DNA from: Propionicimonas sp020161015
GTDB taxonomy: Bacteria; Actinomycetota; Actinomycetes; Propionibacteriales; Propionibacteriaceae
Assembly: GCF_964266745.1 (NCBI RefSeq)
Contig: NZ_CAXWGX010000012.1
Location: 186,001 to 250,000 of the forward strand
Reading direction: 5' to 3'
Length of the DNA stretch: 64,000 nucleotides
This document shows, piece by piece, positions 9,661-20,704 of this stretch. Made by a program: the position numbers and the translations under genes. Under the pieces are notes generated by a model. The model saw only the letters and a program-made list of their open reading frames with translations. It had not been told where the DNA came from and ran no database searches. The number at the start of each line of letters is the position of its first letter. The first letter of the stretch is position 1.

Positions 9661-9747
9661 GAGGGCCAGCGTTGTGGCCGAGGGCCCGTCCACCGGTGCC
9701 GGCCCTCGGCGAGAAGGCTGGCCCTCGGACGGGAAGGCTGGCCCTCG
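9661..9747. repeat. Intergenic GGCCCTCG mosaic repeats
   Basis: The tpiA-secG spacer holds at least five copies of a GGCCCTCG-like core in both orientations. Two direct 14-mers AAGGCTGGCCCTCG sit at 9714-9727 and 9734-9747, 20 bases apart. GAGGGCCAGC at 9661-9670 is the inverse of GCTGGCCCTC at 9717-9726. No open reading frame explains it. Origin and function are unknown. Confidence 0.7.
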
Positions 9748-9817
9748 CAGGGGACGGGGTGGACGCCGGCCGCGACCAGCCCCTACCCGCGTTTCGTTGG
9801 TCCGGGCAGGCGTGGGT

Positions 9818-9823
9818 TAGGAT
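9818..9823 (+). promoter_or_regulatory. -10 element for leaderless secG
   Basis: TAGGAT ends 7 bases before the secG GTG, so transcription should begin at the start codon. Confidence 0.55.
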
Positions 9824-9830
9824 TCTCCGC

Positions 9831-10115
9831 GTGACTGCGCTCCCTCTGGTGACGACCTGGCCGATCGTGACACTTCAGATCGTCCTGATCCTGACCAGCA
9901 TCGTCCTGGCACTGTTCATCCTGCTGCACAAGAGCCGGGGCGGCGGCATGTCCGACCTGTTCGGCGGCGGCATGAGCACGGGGATGGGGGGCACCTCGGT
10001 CGCCGAGCGGAACCTCGACCGCCTGACCATCATGGTCGGCCTGGTGTGGCTCGCCAGCATCATCGGCCTGTTGGTGCTGTACCGGTATTTCCCCGAAGTC
10101 GGGGCCCTGGGCTGA
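9831..10115 (+). CDS. secG: Preprotein translocase subunit SecG
   Basis: Small accessory subunit of the SecYEG channel in the cytoplasmic membrane, 94 aa. It has two hydrophobic membrane segments (about residues 9-30 and 62-83) flanking the conserved cytoplasmic loop LLHKSRGGGMSDLFGGG. The start is GTG 9831, supported by the TAGGAT -10 seven bases upstream; the reading frame is open further upstream through the GGCCCTCG repeats, but that stretch is not protein-like. Standard position after tpiA in Actinomycetota. Confidence 0.95.
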   Translation: MTALPLVTTWPIVTLQIVLILTSIVLALFILLHKSRGGGMSDLFGGGMSTGMGGTSVAERNLDRLTIMVGLVWLASIIGLLVLYRYFPEVGALG

Positions 10116-10148
10116 GTCCGGCCCGCTCGCAGCAAGGAGTCAAAGCAC

Positions 10149-10505
10149 GTGGTTGGTGGTAGCGCAATTCGCGGTAGCCGGGTCGGCGCCGGCCCGATGG
10201 GGGAGGCCGAGCGCGGAGACGCGGCCCCCCGCCTCTACGTCTCCTACTTCTGCGCCCACGGTCACGAGACGCGCCCGGCGTTCGCCGCGGACGCCGTCGT
10301 CCCGGACACCTGGGACTGCCCGCGGTGCGGCCTGCCGGCGAACCTCGACAGCGAGAACCCGCCGCCCCCGCCGAAGACCCAGCCGTACAAGACGCACCTG
10401 GCCTATGTGAAGGAGCGTCGCAGCGACGCAGAGGCCGTGGCCATCCTCGCCGAGGCGCTGGACGCCCTGCGCGCCCGTCGGGCGGCCGGCGAGGTCATCT
10501 ACTGA
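10149..10505 (+). CDS. rbpA: RNA polymerase-binding protein RbpA
   Basis: Actinobacterial transcription activator that binds sigma and core RNA polymerase and stabilises the open complex. 118 aa. The N-terminal tail carries the conserved RGSRVGA, the central zinc-binding barrel has Cys35, His39, Cys57 and Cys60, and the C-terminal sigma-interacting part has KTQPYKTHLAYVKERRS. Start GTG 10149 follows AAGGAG. It lies 33 bases after secG and is convergent with pgl. Confidence 0.93.
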   Translation: MVGGSAIRGSRVGAGPMGEAERGDAAPRLYVSYFCAHGHETRPAFAADAVVPDTWDCPRCGLPANLDSENPPPPPKTQPYKTHLAYVKERRSDAEAVAILAEALDALRARRAAGEVIY

Positions 10506-10525
10506 GCCGGATGCCCCCGTCCGGC
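10506..10525 (+). terminator. Short hairpin between rbpA and pgl
   Basis: GCCGGA (10506-10511) pairs with TCCGGC (10520-10525) across an 8-base loop in the 34-base convergent gap. It is weak and could act in both directions. Confidence 0.4.
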
Positions 10526-10539
10526 CGCAGGCCCACGCC

Positions 10540-11274
10540 TTACAGCGAGCAGTCGAAGTAGGGCAGCTCCGCCGAGGCGTCCTCGTCCACGAGCCACAGC
10601 GTGCGCTCCCGTCCGGCCACTCGGGCCGCCGGCAGCGCCGTGTCGCCGGCCAGTGAGCGGCACAGCGCGTTCGACTTCTCCGACCCGCTCACCAGGAACC
10701 AGACCTCGCGGGAGTCGTTGAGCGTCGGGATGGTCAGGCTGATCCGCTCCGGCGGTGGCTTCGGCGCCTCGCTGACGCCGATCACCGCCTGCGTGGTGGG
10801 CTCGCTGGACGGGTGGTTGGGGAAGATCGAGGCCACGTGGCCGTCCGGCCCCATGCCGAGCAGGCACAGGTCGAAGCGGGTGTCCCCAAGTTCCTTGGCG
10901 TAGGTGGCCGCGGACGCGGCGGCGTCGATCACGCCGTCCGCGCTCGGCATCGGGTGCGTACGGGCCGGATCCACCGGGAAGTGGCTGGCCAGCAGCGCCA
11001 GGGTCGGCCCGGCGTTCCGCTCCGGGTCGCCGGTCGGGACGAAACGCTCGTCGCCCCACCAGAGCTCGAGGCGGGACGGGTCGAGCGCCGAGCCCTCCAC
11101 CAGCTCGCCGAGGCGGGCGTAGACGGCCATGGCGATCCGTCCGCCGGTGAGGCACACCTGCGCGACCCTGCCGTCGGCCTGGAGCCCGATGAGCACCGAG
11201 AGGAGCCGGGCGGCACCGCGCGCGGCGAGGTCGTCCGCGTCGTGGTGACGGATCACCTGGGGCTGCGCGCTCAC
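10540..11274 (-). CDS. pgl: 6-Phosphogluconolactonase
   Basis: Hydrolyses 6-phosphogluconolactone in the oxidative pentose phosphate pathway. 244 aa, normal for the DevB/SOL family. LCLTGG at the N-terminus, ELWWGDERFVP and the substrate-binding DLCLLGMGPDGHVASIFP are diagnostic. It begins with GTG overlapping the opcA stop by 4 bases, so it is the third gene of zwf-opcA-pgl. Confidence 0.95.
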   Translation of the reverse strand: MSAQPQVIRHHDADDLAARGAARLLSVLIGLQADGRVAQVCLTGGRIAMAVYARLGELVEGSALDPSRLELWWGDERFVPTGDPERNAGPTLALLASHFPVDPARTHPMPSADGVIDAAASAATYAKELGDTRFDLCLLGMGPDGHVASIFPNHPSSEPTTQAVIGVSEAPKPPPERISLTIPTLNDSREVWFLVSGSEKSNALCRSLAGDTALPAARVAGRERTLWLVDEDASAELPYFDCSL

Positions 11275-12206
11275 TCCGCCCTCACCTGGCCGCGTGCCAC
11301 GGCACGATCGATTCTCCTCACCACGGACGCCATGGCCTCAGCGTAGATGGGATCGTCCTCGAGGCGCCGCAGCTCCTCGGCCAGCAGCGTGTTCACGTCG
11401 CGGCGCGGGAGAGCGACCAGCCTGCTCGACAGCCCCGGGGCGGAGAAGCTGGCGAGGTTGCCGTCGGTGCGCGTGATCCGGATCTCGTCCTCGCCCGAGC
11501 CGAGCACGACCCCGGTGATGCCCACGGCCGGGCCGGTGCGCTCGAGGGTCACCGGGACGTCCAGGCGCTGCGACAGCCAGGCGGCGAGCAGCGTGCCGGC
11601 GGCGTTCGCCGGGGCGGCGCTGACGGTGGCCCGGGTGACGTCCATCGGGTAGGCGTCGAGGGCGGCCGCCATCAGCCCGCGCCAGCGGGTGAGGCGCGTC
11701 CAGGTGAGGTCGGTGTCGCCGGGGCAGTAGTTCCGGGCGCGCACCTCCAGCGCTGCCAACGGGTCGGGGTCGCCCATCGCGTCGGTGATGCGTCGGGTGG
11801 CGAGCCGGCCGATCGGGTCCAGGCCCGGCGTCCTCGGCGAGCGTCCCGGCCACCACACGATCACCGGAAGGTCGGGCAGCAGCAGCGGCAGCACCACGGA
11901 CTCGCGGTGCTTCTGGAGCACGCCGTGGAACTTCAGTGCGATGATCTCGCCGGGCGAACCCTCGCCGGCCTGCACCTCCGCGTCCAGCCGGTCGGCCCGG
12001 GCGCGTCCGTTGGTGAGGAGCAGGATGCGGGACGGGTGCTCGCGCCCGGCCTCGGCGCACGCCTCCTTCGCCCGCTCGTAGTCGGAGAGCTCGGCGACGA
12101 CGACGAGGGTGAAGACCAGCCCGGAGGCGGCCCCCACGTGGTGCCTGGCCTTCGCGATGGCCTGCTGCACCTCTGCGGCGTTGGTGCCGGTGAGTGTGAC
12201 GATCAC
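11271..12206 (-). CDS. opcA: Glucose-6-phosphate dehydrogenase assembly protein OpcA
   Basis: 311 aa. OpcA family protein, a partner of G6PDH first known from cyanobacteria and universal beside zwf in Actinomycetota. The central VVWWPGRSPRTPGLDPIGRL and the following DLTWTRLTRWR are family-typical. No catalytic motif is expected. Start GTG 12206 has GGAGGAG upstream, lying in the 12-base gap after zwf. Coupled to pgl by overlap. Confidence 0.93.
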   Translation of the reverse strand: MIVTLTGTNAAEVQQAIAKARHHVGAASGLVFTLVVVAELSDYERAKEACAEAGREHPSRILLLTNGRARADRLDAEVQAGEGSPGEIIALKFHGVLQKHRESVVLPLLLPDLPVIVWWPGRSPRTPGLDPIGRLATRRITDAMGDPDPLAALEVRARNYCPGDTDLTWTRLTRWRGLMAAALDAYPMDVTRATVSAAPANAAGTLLAAWLSQRLDVPVTLERTGPAVGITGVVLGSGEDEIRITRTDGNLASFSAPGLSSRLVALPRRDVNTLLAEELRRLEDDPIYAEAMASVVRRIDRAVARGQVRAE

Positions 12207-12218
12207 GATCGCTCCTCC

Positions 12219-13736
<1,518 letters not shown>

Positions 13737-13743
13737 ACCTGCG

Positions 13744-13749
13744 ACTGTA
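13744..13749 (-). promoter_or_regulatory. -10 element for leaderless zwf
   Basis: TACAGT on the minus strand ends 7 bases before the zwf GTG codon. Confidence 0.5.
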
Positions 13750-13802
13750 CCCACGCGGTCACTGGGGAGCGATGCTGATCGCGGCCGGGCGGAACGGGCG
13801 TC

Positions 13803-13808
13803 TAGACT
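13803..13808 (+). promoter_or_regulatory. Putative -10 element of ctaB
   Basis: TAGACT lies 35 bases before the ctaB ATG. GGAG 5 bases before the ATG would be its ribosome binding site. Confidence 0.4.
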
Positions 13809-13843
13809 GCTCAGACGCTGACCCCTGACGTGATCGGAGCCGG

Positions 13844-14776
13844 ATGAGACCAGCCGAGGAGGGCGCGTCCCTGGCCGCCCTTGAGCAGGGTGGCTGGCGC
13901 GCCGTGGTGACGGCCTACGTGGGCCTTGCCAAGCCGCGGATCATCGAGCTGCTGCTGGTCACGACCATCCCGGCGATGTTCCTGGCCGCGGGCGGCTTCC
14001 CGTCCTGGCAGCTCGTGGTGTGGACGCTGCTGGGTGGCACCGCTGCCGCCGGCAGTGCCAACGTCTTCAACTCGGTGCTGGACGCCGACATCGACGCCCG
14101 GATGCGGCGCACGCGGCGGCGTCCGATGGTCCGCGAGCTGGTGAACACCCCCCGGGCGCTCGCCTTCGGCGTCGCCCTCGGGCTGGCCGCCACCCTCATC
14201 CTCGGCCTCGGCGCCAACTGGCTGTCGGCCGCGCTCGCGCTGGTGGCCAACCTCTACTACGTGTTCGTCTACACCCTGGCGCTGAAGCGGCGGACGGCCC
14301 AGAACATCGTCTGGGGCGGCATCGCCGGCTGCTTCCCGCCGCTGATCGGCTGGACCGCAGTGACCGGCTCTGTGGCGTGGACGCCCCTGGTGCTCTTCGC
14401 GATCGTGTTCGCCTGGACCCCGCCCCACACCTGGGCGCTCGCCCTGCGCTACCGCGAGGACTACCAGGAGGCGCACATCCCGATGCTGCCCGTGGTGGCG
14501 CCGCCCGTGGCCGTCGCCTGGCGCATCCTCGCCTACAGCCTGCTCACCGTCGCGGTCAGCCTGCTGCTGTGGCCGGTGGCCGGCACGGGCTGGCTCTATC
14601 CCGTGGTCGCGGCGGTCGCCGGCCTGGCGATGCTGGCCGAGGCCGTGGCGCTCCTGGTCCGTGCCCGCCGGGGCCTGGTGGACGCCGCGCTGAAGCCGAT
14701 GCGGCTGTTCCACCTCTCCAACAGCTACCTCGCCGTGGTGTTCATGGCCGCTGCGGTGGATCCCCTGCTGTTCTGA
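13844..14776 (+). CDS. ctaB: Protoheme IX farnesyltransferase (heme O synthase)
   Basis: Membrane prenyltransferase of the UbiA superfamily that adds farnesyl to heme B, the first step to heme A for cytochrome aa3 oxidase. 310 aa. The aspartate-rich motif NVFNSVLDADIDARMRRTRRR and the second FAWTPPHTWALALRYREDY motif identify the CtaB branch. Seven or more hydrophobic segments are visible. Its last 35 bases overlap the 3' end of ctaA on the other strand, so the two heme A genes are convergent and interlocked. Confidence 0.96.
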   Translation: MRPAEEGASLAALEQGGWRAVVTAYVGLAKPRIIELLLVTTIPAMFLAAGGFPSWQLVVWTLLGGTAAAGSANVFNSVLDADIDARMRRTRRRPMVRELVNTPRALAFGVALGLAATLILGLGANWLSAALALVANLYYVFVYTLALKRRTAQNIVWGGIAGCFPPLIGWTAVTGSVAWTPLVLFAIVFAWTPPHTWALALRYREDYQEAHIPMLPVVAPPVAVAWRILAYSLLTVAVSLLLWPVAGTGWLYPVVAAVAGLAMLAEAVALLVRARRGLVDAALKPMRLFHLSNSYLAVVFMAAAVDPLLF

Positions 14777-15677
14777 GAGCCCCGGCTTCGGCTGCCGGGA
14801 GGTCCGCGTCCGTGGGCCGGGTGTCGCGCACCAGCCACCAGAGGTTCGCCAGCGCAGCGGTGAAGACGGTCAGCCCGAGCATGTGCAGCGCCACCAGCGG
14901 CACCGGAAGGCCGAGGAGGTACTGCGCGTAGCCGATCGCACCCTGGGCCAGTTCGACGGCCAGCAGCAGCACGGCCGCCCGCCGCGCGGCACCGGTGGTG
15001 AGCAGGACGAGGGCGATGGTGAGCGCGACCACGACCCAGACGCTGAGGGAGTGGACGCGGGTCGCTGCCACCACGTCGAGCCCGTTGCGCGCCGAGTCGC
15101 TGTCTCCGGCGTGAGGCCCGGCGCCGGTGGCCACCACGCCGAGCGCCATCGAGGCCATCCCCACCCAGAAGGCCACCCGGGCCAGCAGGCGGGCGAGCGG
15201 GCGCGCGGCGGCCGGTCGCCCGCCGTACGCGTCGTGGACCAGCACGGTGCACACCGCGATCAGGGCCACCGACACCACCATGTGCAGCCCGACGACCCAC
15301 GGGTTGAGGCCGGCCAGCACGGAGAAGCCGCCGATGATCGCCTGGGCGGGGATGCCGAGGGCTGCGGCGAGGGCGAGCCTCCGGGTGCGGCGCCGGGGGG
15401 CGCCGGCATCGTCCCTCGCCTTCCAGGCCGCGACGAAGGTACCGACGGCGAGCACCACAAGGACGAAGGTGAGCAGCCGGTTGCCGAACTCGATGGACGC
15501 GTGGAGGGAGGCCTCGGGCGGCGTGATCGAGCCCGGTTCGCACTGCGGCCAGGTGGAGCAGCCCAGGCCGGAGCCGGTCAGGCGCACCAGGCCCCCGGTG
15601 ACGACGATGCCCATGTTGCCCACCAGGGACGCGACCGCCCAGCGTCGCAGGGCGGCGGGGGAGCCTACGAGGTCCAT
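14742..15677 (-). CDS. ctaA: Heme A synthase, Cox15/CtaA type
   Basis: Oxidises the C8 methyl of heme O to make heme A. 311 aa with about eight membrane segments. The N-terminal GGLVRLTGSGLGC and the extracellular pair of cysteines in CSTWPQC are diagnostic, and conserved histidines sit in HASIEFGNR and GLHMVVS. The start is ATG 15677; the open frame upstream runs through the ABC permease and is a shadow. Its start overlaps the stop of the ABC permease by 13 bases, suggesting one ATPase-permease-ctaA transcript. Confidence 0.95.
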   Translation of the reverse strand: MDLVGSPAALRRWAVASLVGNMGIVVTGGLVRLTGSGLGCSTWPQCEPGSITPPEASLHASIEFGNRLLTFVLVVLAVGTFVAAWKARDDAGAPRRRTRRLALAAALGIPAQAIIGGFSVLAGLNPWVVGLHMVVSVALIAVCTVLVHDAYGGRPAAARPLARLLARVAFWVGMASMALGVVATGAGPHAGDSDSARNGLDVVAATRVHSLSVWVVVALTIALVLLTTGAARRAAVLLLAVELAQGAIGYAQYLLGLPVPLVALHMLGLTVFTAALANLWWLVRDTRPTDADLPAAEAGALRTAGDPPQRP

Positions 15678-16426
15678 CGGAACACCTTTCTGGCCAGGGC
15701 GAGGGCCGCCACGGCCCACACCGCGACGACGATCAGGGGCAGGGCGTCGACGCCACCGCCGGCCCACGTGCGCAGCGTCTCACCCAGCGCGGTGGTCGGC
15801 AGCAGCGAGATCACGGGCTGGGCCCACCCCGGGAAGGCCGCGACCGGTACCAGGAGGCCGCCGGCGGCCCCCAGCAGGTAGACCAGGTTCGCCAGCCCCA
15901 GCGTCAGTTCGGCGGACGCGCGTCCGGCGAGCACGAGGGCGAGGCCGGAGAACGCGGCCAGGGACAGCACGACCACGCCCGCGGCGACCGCGGTCTGCGC
16001 CACCGACGGACGGGGCGACCAGCCGGCGGCGACCCCGGCCAGGGCCAGGACCGCAGCCTGCGCCAGCGCGACGGCGATGACCATGGCGGCCTTGCCCAGC
16101 ATCAGGTCGGTGCGGCGCAGCGGGGTGGCAACGAGGCGCTCAAGGACGCCGTAGCGCCGCTCGAAGGCCGTGGTGATGGCCAGGGAGGTGAAGCCCGTGG
16201 ACCACAACCCCAGCGCGATCACGGAGGCGACGAACGGCTCGCGCGCGATCCCGAGGCGCTCTCCGGCGACGGCCTGGCCCAGGATCAGGCCGAGCGGGAT
16301 CACCAGGGCGAGCAGGAGCTGCTCGCCGTTGCGCGTGACCAGGACGGTCTCCATGCGGGCGTGGCGAAGGATCCGCTGCAGGCGCGGTGCCGGCGCCGGC
16401 GCGGGACGCAGGTCGAGCGTGCTCAT
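15665..16426 (-). CDS. ABC-2 type transporter permease
   Basis: 253 aa membrane subunit of an ABC exporter, six hydrophobic segments predicted, with the ABC-2 family feature TTAFERRYGVLERLVATPLRR between segments 2 and 3. Start ATG 16426 overlaps the ATPase stop by 4 bases. The same ATPase-permease-ctaA order occurs next to the suf operon in mycobacteria (established synteny, from memory). Substrate unknown; a link to heme or cytochrome oxidase assembly is only suggested by position. Confidence 0.88.
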   Translation of the reverse strand: MSTLDLRPAPAPAPRLQRILRHARMETVLVTRNGEQLLLALVIPLGLILGQAVAGERLGIAREPFVASVIALGLWSTGFTSLAITTAFERRYGVLERLVATPLRRTDLMLGKAAMVIAVALAQAAVLALAGVAAGWSPRPSVAQTAVAAGVVVLSLAAFSGLALVLAGRASAELTLGLANLVYLLGAAGGLLVPVAAFPGWAQPVISLLPTTALGETLRTWAGGGVDALPLIVVAVWAVAALALARKVFRWTS

Positions 16427-17130
16427 GCCGCGCTCCCGGGCCGGGTGAGCTCGAGGAACAACTGCTCGAGGCTGCCACCGGCGGTGAGCTCCGCCACGCT
16501 GCCGTCGGCCACGCCCTTGCCGGCGTCGATGAGCACGACGTGGTCGGCGAGCTGCTCTGCCTCGTCCATGGCGTGGGTGGTCAGCAGGACGGCGACGCCC
16601 GCGTCGCGGAGCGCGCGGACCAGGGTCCACACCTCCCGGCGGGCGTGCGGGTCCAGGCCGGCGGTGGGCTCGTCGAGGAAGACCAGCTCCGGGCGTCCGA
16701 TGATCGCCCCGGCAAGGTTCACCAGCTGTTGCTGGCCACCCGAGAGCCGTCGGTAGGGCGTGCCGGCGAAGGGGCCGATGCCGAGGGCGTCCACCACGTC
16801 GGTGACCGGCAGGGGAGTGGCGTGCAGCGAGGCGAGGTAGGCCAGCAGTTCGCGGGGGCGGACGCCGGACCACGCGCTGGTCGCCTGCGGCATGAGCCCC
16901 ACCCGGCTGTTCGCCGACGCCGATCCCGGCGGCGCTCCGAGCACCTCCACTCGGCCGGAATCGGGGGTGAGCAGGCCGGTGCAGCAACGGATCATCGTGG
17001 TCTTGCCGGCCCCGTTCGGCCCGAGCACAGCGGTCACCTCCGCCGGGGCGGCGACCAGGCCCAGCCCGTCCAGCACCGCCCGTCCGCCCAGTCGCAGGCG
17101 CACGTCGGTGAGCGAGAGGGCGGCAGGCAC
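16423..17130 (-). CDS. ABC transporter ATP-binding protein
   Basis: 235 aa. Walker A GPNGAGKTT, signature RLSGGQQQLVNLA, Walker B LVFLDEPTAGLD and the H-loop TTHAMDEAEQLADHV are complete, so it is an active ATPase of the DrrA-like export class. It pairs with the overlapping ABC-2 permease. Start GTG 17130; TAGACT ends 6 bases before it, predicting a leaderless operon mRNA. Confidence 0.92.
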   Translation of the reverse strand: MPAALSLTDVRLRLGGRAVLDGLGLVAAPAEVTAVLGPNGAGKTTMIRCCTGLLTPDSGRVEVLGAPPGSASANSRVGLMPQATSAWSGVRPRELLAYLASLHATPLPVTDVVDALGIGPFAGTPYRRLSGGQQQLVNLAGAIIGRPELVFLDEPTAGLDPHARREVWTLVRALRDAGVAVLLTTHAMDEAEQLADHVVLIDAGKGVADGSVAELTAGGSLEQLFLELTRPGSAA

Positions 17131-17136
17131 CCGTTC

Positions 17137-17142
17137 AGTCTA
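17137..17142 (-). promoter_or_regulatory. -10 element for leaderless ABC exporter operon
   Basis: TAGACT on the minus strand, 6 bases before the GTG at 17130. It lies just past the hppA terminator hairpin. Confidence 0.55.
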
Positions 17143-17154
17143 GGCAGACGAGAC

Positions 17155-17192
17155 GCCGCTGCCCGGCTCCCTCGCGGGAACCGGGCAGCGGC
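17155..17192 (-). terminator. Intrinsic terminator after hppA
   Basis: A 17-bp stem with one mismatch (17155-17171 with 17176-17192) around a 4-base loop lies 14 bases after the hppA stop. It separates hppA from the downstream ABC/ctaA operon on the same strand. Confidence 0.8.
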
Positions 17193-17206
17193 GGTGGGTC
17201 CTGCGG

Positions 17207-19789
<2,583 letters not shown>

Positions 19790-19835
19790 GATGCTTCCTT
19801 TGAAGGTGTCTGTGTGGTTGTAGATGACCTGTCGC

Positions 19836-19851
19836 CTTTGACAAGACAAAG
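19836..19851. promoter_or_regulatory. Inverted repeat in the hppA-sufR promoter region
   Basis: CTTTG (19836-19840) and CAAAG (19847-19851) are inverted around ACAAGA. TTGTCA on the minus strand overlaps it and could be the hppA -35. It may be a regulator site for hppA or sufR, but no family consensus is recognised. Confidence 0.3.
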
Positions 19852-19966
19852 TCACCGTCCCGCACTCTACGACCAGCTGTCGTAGTTCCTGTACACGGCC
19901 ATCTTTCGGAAGCGGGCGTCCGGCATCCGGTCCCGCACCGGCCGGCGAGTTGAGTACGGCGCCGAA

Positions 19967-19972
19967 TAAGGT
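19967..19972 (+). promoter_or_regulatory. Putative -10 element of sufR
   Basis: TAAGGT lies 12 bases before the sufR GTG; the overlapping AAGAAT 6 bases before the GTG is an alternative. Either way the leader is very short or absent. Confidence 0.4.
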
Positions 19973-19984
19973 AAGAATGGCGTT

Positions 19985-20704
19985 GTGAAAAGCGAGCAGG
20001 AGGGCGCCGTCGCCGTCCCCACCGAGGCCGAGCAGCTGGCTGCGGACGCTTCCACGCGCAGCCGGGTGGCCCGCTCGATCCTCCAGCACGGGCCGTCCAC
20101 GGCCAACGACCTCGCCGGCCGCCTCGGGCTGACGCCGGCAGCGGTCCGCCGCCACCTCACGGTGCTGGCCAGCACCGGCCAGGTGACCAGCAGGGAGCAG
20201 CGGGTGTACGGCCACCGTGGGCGGGGACGTCCGGCCAAGGTGTTCGCGCTGACCGACGCCGGGCGCGCGGAGTTCTTCCAGGCCTACGACCGGCTGGCGA
20301 TCGACGCGCTGGAGTACCTGCAGCGGGTGGCCGGACCGGCGGCCGTCGAGCAGTTCGCCGCCCGGGTGGCGGAGAGCGTCTCCACCCGCTTCCACGCCAT
20401 CGCGGGGGAATACGAGAGCCCCACGGAGGCGTTGGTCGAAGCGCTGACCGCCGAAGGTTTCGTGGCCTCGCTGCAGCCGGTCGCCTCGGGCGTCCAGCTG
20501 TGCCAGTACCACTGCCCGGTCGCCCACGTGGCGGCCGAGTTCCCGCAGCTCTGCGAGGCAGAGACCAGGGCGTTCGCGAACCTGCTCGACTCCCATGTCC
20601 AGCGACTGGCGACCATCGCTCACGGCGACGGGGTGTGCACCACCCACGTGCCCCGCCCGGTGCCCGCCACCGCACATCCGTCCCCACAAGGAAGGGCCCA
20701 CTGA
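19985..20704 (+). CDS. sufR: Fe-S cluster-sensing repressor SufR
   Basis: DeoR/ArsR-like regulator that represses the suf operon when it carries a cluster. 239 aa. The winged helix is at about residues 25-95 (TANDLAGRLGLTPAAVRRHLTVL, then the RGRGRPAKVFALT wing). Cluster ligands are Cys173, Cys177 and Cys190 in the C-x3-C-x12-C spacing of known SufR proteins, with an extra Cys218. It is the first gene of the suf operon: its stop shares a base with the sufB ATG, which fits autoregulation. Confidence 0.93.
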   Translation: MKSEQEGAVAVPTEAEQLAADASTRSRVARSILQHGPSTANDLAGRLGLTPAAVRRHLTVLASTGQVTSREQRVYGHRGRGRPAKVFALTDAGRAEFFQAYDRLAIDALEYLQRVAGPAAVEQFAARVAESVSTRFHAIAGEYESPTEALVEALTAEGFVASLQPVASGVQLCQYHCPVAHVAAEFPQLCEAETRAFANLLDSHVQRLATIAHGDGVCTTHVPRPVPATAHPSPQGRAH

